DNA from: Emydura subglobosa
Taxonomy: Eukaryota; Chordata; Testudines; Chelidae
Length of the DNA stretch: 64,000 nucleotides
Direction: 5' to 3'
Assembly: GCA_007922225.1 (NCBI GenBank)
Contig: ML679941.1
Location: 56,817,849 to 56,881,848, forward strand
Positions 22,993 to 35,345 of the stretch are shown here, piece after piece. The stretch's first letter is position 1; every line of letters begins with the position of its first letter. The position numbers and the translations under genes were made by a program. The notes below the pieces were generated by a model, which saw nothing but the letters and a program-made list of their open reading frames with translations, made no database searches and was not told the DNA's origin.

Positions 22993-24222
22993 ACATGATG
23001 ATATGATTGGGATAATGTTTTAATTTGAAGCTATCCAAGGAAAAGTCTACAGCTCCTACTTTATGGTGCACAGGGCAAATTTTGCCCTTGAACAAGTGCA
23101 CGAAACTTTCCTTGATTTGAATGGGAGTCATGTGTGCATGTCTGAGGACAGAATATGTCCTGGCATTACAGGACTGCACAAAATGAGGAGATAATCTATT
23201 CTGCATGACAGGGTTTAGTGGGTTTCCCTCATGACAGAGAGAACCATAATTTTAAGGCACTGTAAAGACATCTAGACTCATCCATCACTACAGGAATAAT
23301 TCACAGGTTTGACCAAAAATATGAAAAATAATCTGTATCTAGAAAATGAGCTAATCAGTTCTGATGGAATCTATAAACCATTTCTGTTCTGTATTGAAGG
23401 GGAGTTACAAACTTGAAGCTCTCAGATATGGAGAGATTTTTTTCTTTCAAAAATAATCAGAATTCTTCTCCCTAAAAGTAAAGAAATAACTTTTTTTTAC
23501 ATGTAAAAAAACATATTTGCTACTTTCTGACTGAGATGGAGGGCCGGGAATAGGCACCCTGGCCTGTATGTGGCTATTCAGCTATGGTTCATGTCCCGGG
23601 GGAGTTACTGGTGTCACTGTGCAAATGTACAGTGTTTTCTGCAGCATGGGCACAACTTTTATAGTTCATATTTATTGCTTCATGATACATTATGGCAAGG
23701 AGAAGTGCTGCTAGCCTCCTCAGAACAACATGGAAGGCCATAAATATAGTAAAACCACCATGGTTCTACTGGCTGTGGGGAGGGGCCAGGACAGAAGTGT
23801 GCAAGTCACACAGGGACTCTACATTTCACATATACTGCAGAGCTTTGCTCCATGATGCCCCTTTTTGTGGGGATGCTGGGGAGAAGGTTGGTGACATGGC
23901 AGGCAGAGGTTAGGAAGGGAATCAACAGACCCAAAACTTTGCAGATTCACAGATTTAACACCACATAGGCCCTAGCAGCTACTACAACCCATAGACTCAC
24001 TATAAAGTGGCTCAGTAGCCACGCCACTTCAAGCTGTATGGTAGATTGGAGGATTTATTTCCCAGTGAGCCTCCTTTGAACTCCCTGCATAAAGCTCATT
24101 CATTCAAGCCTTGCAAGAAAGTGGCAGCAGTTGCCCCTTTAGTAATAACAAGTGAAATAATAAAAACATAGCCATGTGGGACATTGCCACCTGCATTCCT
24201 GCTTGTTATTTGTATGATACTT

Positions 24223-24342
24223 AAGGTGACCACATAGCAAGTGTGAAAAATTGGGACACTTTTTCCCCCCGGGATTGGTTGGAGAGATATAGTTGTGTAT
24301 ATGAGACAAAGCTCTTAATATTGGGATGTCTGGTCACCCTAA
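24223..24342. mobile_element. Small MITE with AGGGTGACCA ends
   Basis: A 120-bp element bounded by AAGGTGACCACATAG and GATGTCTGGTCACCCTAA, which are inverted repeats of TTAGGGTGACCAGA. There is no coding content. Such ends are common in amniote hAT-like MITEs; the superfamily is inferred. Confidence 0.7.
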
Positions 24343-26269
24343 TGGCACTAGCCCCTAGAGGCCCAAATTAGGCACTGGGATTCTATTGCGTTAGGCCCTG
24401 TACAGAGTATGCTCGTAGGGGAAGAGTTGTTGGACACAAAGCTAAGTGCTTACAGCTCTTTAAGAAGTGGTGGCACATATCTCAATGTGAACCACTCCCT
24501 GATTGCTTTTATGGTTATGAAATAACCCTATGTAAGTATTATTAAAATACAATTCAAGTTGTTAAATGTTTAGTATTAAAATAGTATGAGTACACACGAA
24601 AACAATTCCATCAATTGAGTAAAAAAGAACAAATTAAAATATAAATATATGCACACACAGACAGAGCAACACTTGAAAATACAGTGTTCCTTTACTAAGT
24701 TGTTTGCCTGATGTAGACAATAACTGCCCCACTCCCAAAATAAAGGCTTAACTCACCTACTTTCCCATCTTTCTTTTGAGAGGCGCTCAAAAGATTGTTT
24801 TCGCTTTGTATCTTTCGCCTTTATGGTATCTGGCATATTAAGCTTACGTTATAATTGCTATTGGAAATAACTGTGTTGTCACCAGAGGACCCAATTCTTT
24901 CAGCTTTACTCATATTGATTGTACTACCATAGGCATTCGGCATAAAGAAGGGTGGCAAAATTGAATGCTAAAATAGTGGGATGTTACTGTATTCTGTAGG
25001 GAGTGCAAGAAATGAACATGTGATAAAAAAATCAAAACGCCATATATATCAAAATAGCAGAAAAAGGATAAACATTTCTTTATTGGGTAAACCAGGGCTG
25101 TATCCTGGCTGCCCCAGCTGAGATGCTAAAAGGTGCAGGGTGCCCCTTCCCACCACTTGCACATTCATGTTCAGTAGGGGACAACCATAAAGCCAGTGGT
25201 TGAGCTCTTCCCAAGCACGGAGGCAACCCGCACCCCAGCTGGTTGTCAGGAGCCAACACTGTGGGGAGTGCATGCTACGTGTCTAGCTAATAGATATAAG
25301 AGCTGCTTGTCAGAGTGTTCCCAAACAGTCTCTCTGGAGGCATTCTGGCTGCCATTCAGACAGAATGCCTTTGGCCACTGCACTAATTTGCCCAGTGCAC
25401 AACCATGCCCAATATATCACTTTGCCTGTAAAGGCACAGAAATCTCCTCAGCATTTTGTGTCAATTTTATCTGTAGAAGTGCTTTTAAAGTGTTACATTA
25501 GGGAATCAGAATATAAAATGCCCTTACAACCTGTTAATGTGTGCTCCTGCCTTGATGTCACTTTTCAGTACGATTGCTGCGGTGAGCAATGATGTAAAAA
25601 AAATGCCCATTTTAATTTAACCTGTTGTTTCCGAATTCATTTCACAGTTTATACCTGATTTGCTTCCCATCATAGAAACTTCCAGCATACTCTGTTGTGC
25701 AATGTGGCTGCAACTATTAATGTTGTAGTGTGCAGAATACTAAAAAGGATAAAATTGGCATTTTGTGTTATGGCTTTCTACACAGTGACAGAAGTCCCAT
25801 ATGCTTACAGAAGTTGGGCTGACAGTGTAAAGCTTCCACTCTTTTTTTTATTATTGCTGTGGGCTATGTTGCTTTCCACATGTTTTGATGTACTAATTCT
25901 CAGGCATTATTGGGCACAGCCTAAGTTAATTAACTCACATATTCCTGATCTAAAAAAAAAATCCTGGCAGGGGAGGGTGGTGTGCTTGTGTGTGCAGAAA
26001 TATAATTTGAAATGGGGTAAGTATGGAGTCAGATGTTTAGTGCTCATGGAGTGGAGCAGAATAGTGAGGGAGAAGGAAATGGTGAGGGAAGGCTAGGTAG
26101 CCATGTTTGGGAGTGGGATGGGCCTTGGGAGCCGGAATAGAGCTTTGTAGAGGTAAGGCTCAATCAGGAGATGGACTGAGTGGCTGGCCCTGCTGCAGTG
26201 ACTGTTGTCTGAATGGAGGGGCATGCTGCTTTCTCCGATGAAAGGGTGGTCCAGTGGTCCAGAGAAGAA

Positions 26270-27608
26270 TGAAAATCCTTTGATATATCAGCAGTCTCTT
26301 GGAGCTCGAGGATGATTGTCTTCCATAAAATAATAGCCAGTTACCACTGATGGGTCCGCAGGTGGCTAATGAGATCGATCCGGGATCCATTGATCTTGTC
26401 ACAGTTGGGGCAGACATTTCCCGGTGGAAGGGGCGGATCATGTGGAGTTGGACCATGGTGCGTTCTTTCCCCCATTCCTGTTTCTTTGTTTCCTTTTGTC
26501 TTCATTGGATCTCGAAATACAGGGATCCTTGCCACAAGGTCCTTTTCCATTTTGTCAGTTGAGGGCTTGGGTTTCCCATGAGTTTGTCAGTATTGCACTT
26601 CTTTAGATTGGCTTTGAGAGTGTTTTGGAAGCACATTTTTGCCTACCTCTCATCTGTTGGCTCCGGCTCAGCTGTGAGGACAGTAACTAAGTGCTTTGGG
26701 ATTTGATTGTCTGGCATTTGAAGAACATGACCTGTCCAACAGAGTTCGTGGCAGGTGATCAGAGCTTCAATGATGGAGGTTTTGGCTTGGGACAGAACAC
26801 TAATGTTGGTACATTGATCATCCCACTTGATTCGGAAGACCTTGTGGAGGCACTATTGGCACCATAAAGGAGAGCAGGAATAAAAATGTCCTGGTTCTAT
26901 TAGATTTTGTTCTTGACCTCATGATCTTCGAAGACACGTTTTCTCAAGCTTCTGAAAACTGCACTGGCATATTAGAGGCAATGTTGAAGTTCCTTGTCCA
27001 TGTCAGCTTTCTGGAACAGATAGCCACCAAGATAAAGGAAATGCCCAACATTCTTCAGAGTCTTTTTATTGAGCTGAATTATGAGAGCAGGCTCTTGGTG
27101 ATTCGGAGCCTGTTGGTGGAGATCTTTAGTTTTTTGGTTTTGAATGTGAGGCCGAGTTGGTTGGAGGCCTCAGAAAAAATGTTGACTGTTTTTTGAAGAT
27201 CTTCTGAGTAGGCACACAGGGCACAGTCGTCTGCATATTGGAATTCAATGACTTATTTAGTGATAGTCTTTTCTTGGATTGGAGGCAATTGAGGTTGAAG
27301 AGCTTGCCGTTCATTCTGTATTGGATGTCAAGGCCAGAGGGGAGCTTGTCAGTGACGAGAAGGATGGAAAGGAAGATGGAGAAAAGGGTTGGATGACGCA
27401 GCCTTGCTTGATTCCTGTCTTGACAAGGAAGGGGTCCATTTCAGATCCATTGCTGATGACCATCACAGACATGTTGTCATGGAGGAATCAGAGGACAGCA
27501 ACAAATCTTGGCAGGCATCCAAATCTAAGGAGAATTCTCTACAGCTCATTATGATTGATGGAGTCAAATGTTTTCATGAGATCAAGGAAGGCCATGGACA
27601 GAGGCAGG
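26270..27608 (-). mobile_element. LINE ORF2 remnant (RT to C-terminal zinc finger)
   Basis: On the minus strand, frames with several stops and shifts read AFLDLMKTFDSINHNEL, SNGSEMDPFLVKTGIKQGC and QYADDCALCAYSEDLQ (the YADD catalytic box, about 27245-27225). They continue through a GHVLQMPDNQIPKHL region to a C-terminal C2H2-like CPNCDKINGSRIDLISHLRTHQ (26415-26345). This is the order of a non-LTR retrotransposon polymerase with a C-terminal zinc finger; I do not assign the clade. In-frame stops in the fingers/palm region show it is dead. The expected upstream part lies in opposite orientation at 28016-28364. Confidence 0.85.
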
Positions 27609-27612
27609 AGTG

Positions 27613-28015
27613 TGTGATGGGTCCCCCATGGTGCCACCTGGGACTGGGGTACCACTACGTCCCCTTAACTCTCCAAACTGGGTTGTCTCCCACACTACTA
27701 CTTTGCTAGTGACAAGCAGCAAACCCCTCAAGGTGCTGTTATTACTCAGACCAACACTAGGTGGAGCCCTATGCCCAGCTAGATTGCATGAATGATTTCA
27801 GAGCCACTCATGAATCTCACAAAGGCCCCAGCCAGCCTGCCCCAGTTCCCTGCCCTGCATCCAGAAGTTCTCCTACCCTGGTCTGACCAGTAAGTTTATC
27901 ACCCAGTTGGCCCCTCCCTTAGCATGGAGAAGACACACCAGCTTTTATTAACCAAGTGGGAATTGTTCAAACATTTCACAGAAGCATACTGTTTTAGTTA
28001 AGTATAAACATTGTG
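27613..28015 (+). mobile_element. LTR-like block between the two LINE halves
   Basis: Starts TGTGATGGGTCCCCCATGG at the exact point where LINE similarity stops and ends near AACATTGTGGGAACACC, where LINE similarity resumes in the other orientation. The TGTGATGGG start resembles the start of the Gypsy LTR at 29843 (minus). No coding content is visible. A solo LTR inserted in the LINE is the simplest reading, but I see no clear target duplication and no convincing CA end. Confidence 0.4.
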
Positions 28016-28364
28016 GGAACACCTGCGATCTAAGGACTGGCATCTGAGTCCGACTAAGTCATTGTCAGTGATAGTGATCATGAAAACGTTTATATCACCA
28101 AAGTGATATGGTGCTGACGATTTCTTGAACAGACCATCACCTCATTTGTTCCATCACTCTGATCAAACCAATGAATGCAAGAATGCAGCGGAAGAAATCA
28201 GCCAGGTAGAAGATCAACTTTGAGAATCTCAAGGATCCAACCAAATGTGACCTTTTCCAATGGTGCCTCACTGAAAAACTGATCAGTATCAAAACTGAGA
28301 TGGAGAGCCCTGAAAATCACTGGAAAGCACTCAAATCAGCCATCCATGCTGGTATGATAGTTTG
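28016..28364 (+). mobile_element. Inverted 5' part of the same LINE (end of endonuclease domain)
   Basis: On the + strand, frames read GADDFLNRPSPHLF and KPMNARMQRKKSAR, then ENLKDP and TEKLIS-like text. This matches the S-D-H end of the endonuclease domain and the linker that precede the RT domain in the LINE at 26270-27608, but here in opposite orientation. It is open only in pieces, so a pseudogene. Confidence 0.65.
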
Positions 28365-29843
28365 GCTGCATCCGAAGTCTACCAGGCCTGTGACCTCTGC
28401 TTCACTGACTCATACTGGGATTAGCATCTTGGTTGGGCTCCATCCATGCCTGTCCATAGCTGCAGTCCATAAAGGGTATTGGTGCCTAGGATGTCCTTTC
28501 TGTCCACACTTGAAACAGTTCCCCTTCAGATTGTGGTTGGCTGTCTCTCCTCTGGGGCTGTGGGAGTTCCTGGTGGGGCATACCCCCTTCCTGGAGATCT
28601 TGGCCCTCTCTCAGCTCCATCTCAGTGACTGATCACTGGCTCCTGGGCAGGGGTGACTTGAAGAGGAGCAGCTGGTTTGGAAACCCTTGGCCTCCCCTCC
28701 TAGCCTAGTCTCTGCTAGGGGTTGATGTCCAGAGTTTGGGTGCCCCGGTCCTAGGTGTCAGAGAGGCTGGGCCCTCAGCTGCCACATAATTCTCTGTTAG
28801 GGTTATGGTCTCCACCAATGTCTCTGGTTGATGGAGCTTCACCAATTCTCTTCTGACAGCTGGGTGAACCTGGGCTGTCTCTGGGACCCATTTTTGCAAG
28901 CCTGGTGGGCAGCCCAGTAGAGGGGACATCACCTGAAGGTCCTGGTGCCATAGCGTTAGGATGCCCCCTGGGACCTCAGGAGTGTCACTAACTTGCAGGA
29001 TTAGGTGTTCCTGTTGCTCCTCATTCTTTGCTGCCAATTCTTGGAGTATCTGGTGCTGCTTTAGTTGGGCCACTTGTTGTTGCTGCGGGGCAACTATCTG
29101 TTGCAGTAGCAGACCCTGTTACTGCTGTTGCTTAGCCCCCTGCTGCTGTTGGCTCTCTACCATCCATTTAATCGGCTTTTCTGTATCCATGGTCTCCCTT
29201 GGGCTGGTTTTGTCAGTAGGTCTGCTTTCCTTCTATTGGGACTGAATTGATGCCTGCTTTCTCCATCAGTTTTCAGGGGAGTTTGGTGTCCGAGCCCAGC
29301 AGTATCACTTTGTGGCAGTATCACTCAGAGGCAAAAGTCTACAGCCATTGCTGGGGGAACCTGGGCCCTCCCTGCTCCACCAGTTTTCAACCTACTGCCC
29401 TATGACTGACTGGTCGGATATGTGGCCTGAGATGCAGACACCACCAAGCCTGCTCCCTGAGCCACTTCCTATCATGACCTCTGCCCCCTTCGAAGCCACA
29501 ACAAGCGTTGGCCTATGAACTCCTAGAGGGTTCTTACTGGCAGTGATCTGCAGGCTCCTCTTTCACCCATGGGCCTCTGTTCCTGGTCTCCACGGGGGCC
29601 TTTGGCAGCTCGGCAGCAGGGTCAGGTCCAGATGGTGTGGAGCTCCTACAGCCTCTCTGCAGCAGCTACCAATGTAGGGCTACTCTCTTGATCTGTCCTT
29701 CCTGACTGAGCTGGACCACTCCCTTTTGAACCCTGCCTCTGTTGTGAGCATTTCCAGCAGGTGCAGCTGAGCAGGACCTTCTGGGTCCAGAACTGCTCAT
29801 TAACCATCAGTTCCCCGGTGTGAGACTTATACGCCCCATCACA
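28365..29843 (-). mobile_element. Ty3/Gypsy LTR retrotransposon remnant (LTR, gag, protease start)
   Basis: Reading on the minus strand, an LTR-like start TGTGATGGGGCG at 29843 is followed by untranslated leader, then a gag-like frame from 29190 (MDTEKPIKWMVESQQQQ), a Gln-rich coiled-coil and a capsid tail with HPAVRRELVKLHQPET and LTENYVAAEG. A zinc knuckle CFKCGQKGH follows at about 28515-28475. The frame ends in a protease-like VDFGCSQT box at about 28395-28365, where the family normally has D-S-G. The capsid region appears shortened, and the element is cut off where the LINE begins. Confidence 0.75.
28474..29190 (-). pseudogene. Gypsy gag remnant
   Basis: The frame starts at 29190 and is broken by an in-frame TAA at 29119-29121 after AKQQQ. 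It continues open from 29073 to 28705 with Gln-rich heptads and the capsid C-terminal motif. A frame change is needed to reach the CCHC knuckle, whose last cysteine reads Tyr (CFKCGQKGHPRHQY). A structural polyprotein fragment of an LTR retrotransposon, not a host gene. The complementary Cys-rich + frame at 28961-29245 is its shadow. Confidence 0.7.
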
Positions 29844-29865
29844 AGACAAAGAGATTCAGATAATA

Positions 29866-30230
29866 TGGAGGTTCAGATAATAGAGCAGAGACCCCTAGGC
29901 AGGACTCCGAGGAGAAGAAGATTGAGCCCCTCACTGTGAATAGGCCACCTGGCTGCTGAATGGCCGCTGTGGCAGAATGAGAAGTTCTCTGCAGCCTCAC
30001 TGCCATGGGAGTGAGTGAGCAAGGCAGAGCAGAGATTCCTGGCCAGGACTGCGAGGAGGAGGACAACAGAGACAAATCCCTGGCCACAGGCGAGGTCACC
30101 TCGCTGCTTAATGGCTCCACACTCGGTTATTCTGTCTCCCAATTATCCAAAATTGTCCCCCAGGCAATTTGGATAATTGGGATTGTACTTCAAGGGGATG
30201 ATGTAAGGCTTAGATAATTAGGATCTTAAA
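29866..30230. repeat. 144-bp tandem duplication and perfect small hairpin
   Basis: AGAGCAGAGACCCCTAGGC at 29882 recurs as AGAGCAGAGATTCCTGGCC at 30026, with the following 100 bp similar (AGGACT.CGAGGAG...GCTGCTTAATGGC), giving two diverged units of about 144 bp. At the downstream edge, CCCAATTATCCAAAATTG (30138-30155) and CAATTTGGATAATTGGG (30165-30181) form a hairpin with one bulge. GGTTCAGATAAT and TTGGATAATTGG words hint at Tigger/pogo-like ends, but I cannot confirm this. Confidence 0.55.
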
Positions 30231-30234
30231 ATGC

Positions 30235-30600
30235 TTGACAAAGATGGGTAAGTATTATTATCTCCATTGAACAGGCCTAGGGTCTTAAGCACAGAGAGGT
30301 GAAAACTAACATTTTCAGCAATGACATTTGGCTTTGGGAGGCCACAGTTTCTGCAATCCCAATTTGGAACAGCATGAGCTTGATGTCAGGCAGTGCCAGG
30401 CAGCCATAGCTTCATTTGAGGTCATGTGGAACTTTATCCTCTGATAATCAGCCTGTTGGTGTCTCACATTGGGAGTCCCAAAACTGAGACCCCAAAATCA
30501 GTCGTCATTCTTGAAAATTTGGAAGCTGGTCACCTTCTCAAGTTCACATGATGAGTTGGCCGCAGAGTTGAGAACTCAGCCCAGTTGTGCTTTCCCCATC
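30235..30600 (+). mobile_element. MIR-type SINE, interrupted
   Basis: GATGGGTAAGTATTATTATC...CACAGAGAGGTGAAAACT is the MIR/CORE-SINE central text (cf. GATGAGGAAACTGAGGC...AGAGAGGTTAA). The 3' continuation, CTTCTCAAGTTCACATGATG...GTTGAGAACTCAG, appears only after about 220 bp of unrelated sequence (about 30308-30527) that itself has AACATTTTCAG / CTTGAAAATTT inverted ends. So a MIR appears split by a later insertion. Confidence 0.5.
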
Positions 30601-31343
30601 TGTTGCTCTAACTACTATAAATACTGGCTCCTTTTATTACTAGTATGCTTGCGATTTATGTGTTCATTTTAATCTCCAATCCTTTTTAAAATACCATTAA
30701 ACTTAAATTCAGTCATTTCCTGTGGGAGAGAATACCACAGATTTCTACCTGCTGCCTGTCAATTTATTTGTCCTCTTATTCTTCTTTTGTTAGGATAGAT
30801 GAAAACTCAGTCCGTTTTTCCTAAACCATTTATGTTTTTGTATACCTCTATCATACCATCTTGTACTTCCCGTCTCTCAAAATTAAGTTAACAAAGATTT
30901 TAAATCTTTTCTTATATCTTAGCTCCTCCAGCCTCTTGTCACTTTACTAGTTTTTTTTAGATCTTTTGAAGTTCAGGAATGTCCTTTTTAAAGGAGGCGA
31001 CCAGCAATGAATGCAGTACGTTAGGTGCAGATCACTGATGTACTTAAGGCAATTGTATATTACAGTGCTCCCATCAATGCAACCTAGAACCCTATGCCTC
31101 TGAATATTGAGCAGTCATATTCATTGAACTGTCTATTATGATTGGGGAAGGGTGAATTTGTTTAACTAATTCTGAACCCACTCAGATATAATGTGGTGGT
31201 CTGTTAAGGGGTCAGAGAGGTACAGAGAGAAAAAAATCCAATGAAAAATAAAGTGCATAATAAAATAGCATCCAGAGCAAAAAACAAATCCAAAATGATT
31301 AGGCGTGGTAGAGTTCAATTTTTTTTTTTTTATAACTTTGATG

Positions 31344-31483
31344 GATAATATAGATGTTTGGTTTTAAGCATTTTTTTCAGATTTGTGTTGATTTAAATTT
31401 TCAAAGTTATGTAAAATTATGGGTTTTAAGTATTTTCTTCAATTTTTATCCATTTTAAATTTTCACAGTTGCAAGTAATTATG
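31344..31483. repeat. A/T-rich tandem duplication, period about 68 bp
   Basis: Two adjacent units share GGTTTTAAGCATTTTTTTC / GGGTTTTAAGTATTTTCTTC and TTTAAATTTTCAAAGTTATG / TTTAAATTTTCACAGTTGCA. They are diverged, non-coding and of unknown family. Confidence 0.5.
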
Positions 31484-34400
31484 GAGTGGGGATCAGACAA
31501 TGCAGGGGGTCAGACTAATTATTTAATAACAGTAGATATTGAGATTGAAAAAGTTAAAGCTTTATAACCATTAAAACACTTATTGTCAACATCACGTCAA
31601 AAATACACAAAGCAAATATTGTTAAAACAAAGTCTAATAAGTTCTCAAGCAGCATTTTCCTTTCTAAACTTTGCATTTGTATATGATTAGTATTGATGGA
31701 AATGTTTTTTCACTGGTTTGTGTGTGTACGGTGAAGTAGGCGTTTACTGACATTTACCAACAAAACTCTAATCCTTCCAACCTAAAAATGACACTGGAAG
31801 AAAGGATCAGAGAGGGAGAAATGTGAATATAGTATACATGTGCAAAATCCTGGTCCTATTGAAGTCAATGGGAAAATACAAAAAGGAGTTTAAATTGCAG
31901 GAAAAAAAGGTTAATTAATGTAAAGTAGTAGTTCAAGACTTGTGCAAAATATGAAACCCCAGAAAGCTTGCCTCTATAATGATCGTGAGATTTTTGTAAT
32001 GTCAGCAAAGAAACTACTGCCCCTCTTTTGGCTTTTCCAAAGAAACCAGCCAACTATTCTGTTGGAAATCCAATTTACTATTAATCATAGATAGGAACTG
32101 GAAGCATCATGTTTGTGTGATGATTTATAGTCTCTGAATTTGTCAATAGAGGGATCTCGGTTAGTTAATTTGGTAAAAGTTAAGGTATAAGTAAGTACCC
32201 ATCACAAATATGATCTTTTTCTGAGTGAGATGAAGTACACTAATATTGGATATGTAATTATAGTGTAACACTCAAGACAAATCTGTATAATCCAAGCATG
32301 GCATAATTAGCTAGCTTCTGGTATTGTTTGCTTCTCAGCAGTTACTAAATTGTATTACTATAGCAAACAAGTCTCTCTGAATTATTCTGCAGATAATGTG
32401 TTTCTGTATTATGCGTTGAAGTGGTGCCACCAAACACAAAGTGGCAGTACATTCCCTTTAATTGTGAATTTAACTACAACCTGATTTTAACTACTTCCAA
32501 GAATAATACCCTGGTGTACCAATAACACGTTTATTTACATTAACGCTCCATGACATTCCCATTTTTCAAGCATCTCTTCAAGATATTCATGAATGCGTGA
32601 CATTATGCACTTTACAGTTCCATCACATATTACCCACGTCCAGTCCAATTTCAAATTTATCTCTACCTCATCCTCACAGGAGGTTCCTTTAAGTCCCTCT
32701 TATAACCCTGAGGATCCCCACACTTCACTGATCTGCTTTCAATCCCATCTCAAGATGACCATTTTTTTTACCCAAGAGGGGCTATGTGCTGGTCCCTCCA
32801 AAGCTTTTCATCATCAGGTGTGAGTTGATAGTTTGATAGCTATAACCCTCCATTTTCCCAAGGATCTGAACATGCTGCCTTAACAGTTGTCCTATACCTA
32901 CAGGCATATGGTTATGAGTGGAAGAACCAGTTGACTTGTTTTAAGTCCTTCTGGACTAGTCTCTTTGTCTTCAAGGACAGGTTCCAATTTTTCACTGCAA
33001 TTGGTAGCTGAGAGGCAGCCAGAGCAGTATTCCTGAGGGGAATTCCCACAGGAGAAACATATATCGCATAGAGTATTTTGGTGCTGCTCTAATCACAACA
33101 AAATCTTGGTGGGCACCTTCTCATACAACAAATGAGGAAAATAAGAGAGAAGCTTCCATCTCCTCCGACCCACTCATCCCTAAAAAAATGAGATAAAAGA
33201 GAAGAAGAGAGGAATTCACCAGGGTCCTACAACTATACAGGTGGAGGCAAACAGCTGGAAGACTCAGTATGTGTCCCTCAGAGAAGCTGTTGATGAGAAA
33301 CCATGCAAGAAGGAATTACATATGTCTGCCTTGCTTGGGGCGTGGTGGAAGAGCTGGCCCAGGCTGATAGAACAGTAAAGGGGAAAAGAGCAGGAACGAG
33401 GAAGCGGCCGAGCATGTAGGTCAGTAAGGGTTAATTGTATATATACAAGGGCAAAGGCTGGAGATGGGAGAGGTTAGGTTACTTGACTTTTATTTATTAA
33501 CACCCACACTGTTCAGATCCTATGAAGAAACCTGTCATCTACATGGGAAACAGATTGTCAAAGAGGTGATTTGGAGGGCCTGTGAAGTAGGCAGGTGGAA
33601 GAAGTCTGAACCCACCTGAGCATCTGTACAGAAGAGAGGCCGCCCACAGATATAAGATTATTCTGCAAAGATTGCTGTGCCTGTGTGTCACTCTTCTGGC
33701 CCACATCCTCACAGTTTGAATCCCCTTTCAGGAGTTATGTGGCTTTTGCTTTTGCCTCAGTAGGAGCCACAGACCACACATCTCCTCAGACATCAGCTTG
33801 GCTGTATGTGGATGATAAGAGAAGAGGCAGGGAGCACAGCAGCATTCCTGTTTTTTCCCTCTTTCCTGCCCTCAAACTTTGTGGAGCCCCCACAGAGAGT
33901 CTGTCAGGACAGGTAAAGGAGAGGACTGGTGCTATACAGGAAGAGTGACCCTTTTTCCCAAGGGTTTTTCTCTAGGCGTGATCGCTGGCCCCACATGTCT
34001 GAATGGTACTCATTAATTTCAAGAGTTATAACAGCACTGGGATGTAAGACTATCAGGTGTGTGGCCTCATCAACACAAACATGTTCTTTTTGACATAAAA
34101 TTAAAATAAACCTCTGAAATAGCTACATTATTAAATATTTTTGCTGAGATTTTTGTGCTTTGCTGATATCCAAACCTTTGAGTAAAAGCATAACATTTAC
34201 ATGAATAGAATAATACAGGGTATTAAATCTATTTGTATACAAAAATTATAATCAGTTTAAAATCTATTACATAAAATATCCTCTTAAAATATTGAGAATT
34301 TTTTTTAGAAGTCAGCCAAATTAATGTGTGACAGTTTTTTTTTCTTTTGCTGTTTTAAATTTGTTATTGTCATTGGGCCTTAACATTGAGAGAGTTATTA

Positions 34401-34578
34401 AAAGAACAATATTTATGAAGTATATTTAATCTTTTCTCATATATCGGTGGGTCTGGATTCTCAGATAGCGTCATTGCTTTTCTCTGAATTCTCTCCAGGT
34501 TTTCAATGTCTTTCTTATACGGTGGTATCCAGACCTGAGCCTATTTTTAAAAGGTCTGGTATTTCCCAGTCACTTAAG

Positions 34579-34704
34579 GCCAGATTCTAATAGCCTTACT
34601 CATACTGACTAGCACCTTATTCCATGAGTGATCTCTTTAATTTCAATGGGACCACTCATAGAGTAGGTTTGTATTCAAAATGAGTAAGGATATCAGAATC
34701 TGGC
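34579..34704. mobile_element. Small MITE with GCCAGATTCT ends
   Basis: 126 bp bounded by GCCAGATTCTAATAGCC and GATATCAGAATCTGGC. The arms continue inward (CTTACTCAT versus ATGAGTAAG; ATGAGTGAT versus CCACTCAT), so most of the element can fold on itself. It is non-coding and the superfamily is unknown. Confidence 0.75.
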
Positions 34705-35120
34705 TGCTGGACAGGGACTATGATTTCCCTGCTGTCTGGCATGGTGTCATTACCTGCACAGCTCAAAATCATGTTTTGTTGGGTTTTTTTTGTTTTTTTC
34801 TGTTGCCACAACACACTGTTCATATCTAGTTTGCCTTTCAGTGTCACTCCCGGTTCTTCCAGCACTGCTGTTTTCTAAGTATCTTCCTCCCATTGAATAG
34901 CTATGTTTTGGAGTAGTATTCTCCCAGATGTACTGCCTATTTAGGTTTGGGTAATTTGGATGCTGCAAACTCTTACATATGTGAGAAATCAAGTTTGTAA
35001 AACTACTCATGTGCATTAGTACTTGCTGAATCAGGCCTTTGGATTGTAACAAGCAAAGAAATAAAACAATCCATAATTGATGCAATCTGAGGACAGTGGA
35101 GCAACAGAAATATCTTAGAA

Positions 35121-35345
35121 CTTGTCTACACAATGGGGTATTGCATTCTTGGGGATGTGATTTCTACAAAGCATTAACGTGTGCATTAATTGGTCTGTGT
35201 AGACCCTACGGCTGCACACTAAGGTTCCCTAGTGCACTTTAACGTAGTACTGTTTCAAACAGCAGTAAGTTAAAGCACACCAGCAGGATCTACACGGACC
35301 AATTAATGCACAACACATTAGTGCATTTTAGAAATCAGACCCTCA
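35121..35345. mobile_element. Palindromic MITE
   Basis: Begins CTTGTCTACACAATGG. The left half GTGTGCATTAATTGGTC...GTGTAGACC (35171-35205) is mirrored by GATCTACACGGACCAATTAA...CACATTAGTGC (35288-35325). It belongs with the GTCTACAC-ended MITEs common in this window and has no coding content. Confidence 0.7.

Noticed and set aside
26341..26550. C2H2 zinc-finger protein fragment on minus
   Set aside because: The finger is the C-terminal end of a LINE polymerase, continuous with RT motifs upstream.
28961..29245. 94-codon Cys-rich + strand frame, looking like a small secreted or metallothionein-like protein
   Set aside because: It is the reverse complement of the Gln-rich gag region (CTG/CAG codons), with no signal of its own.
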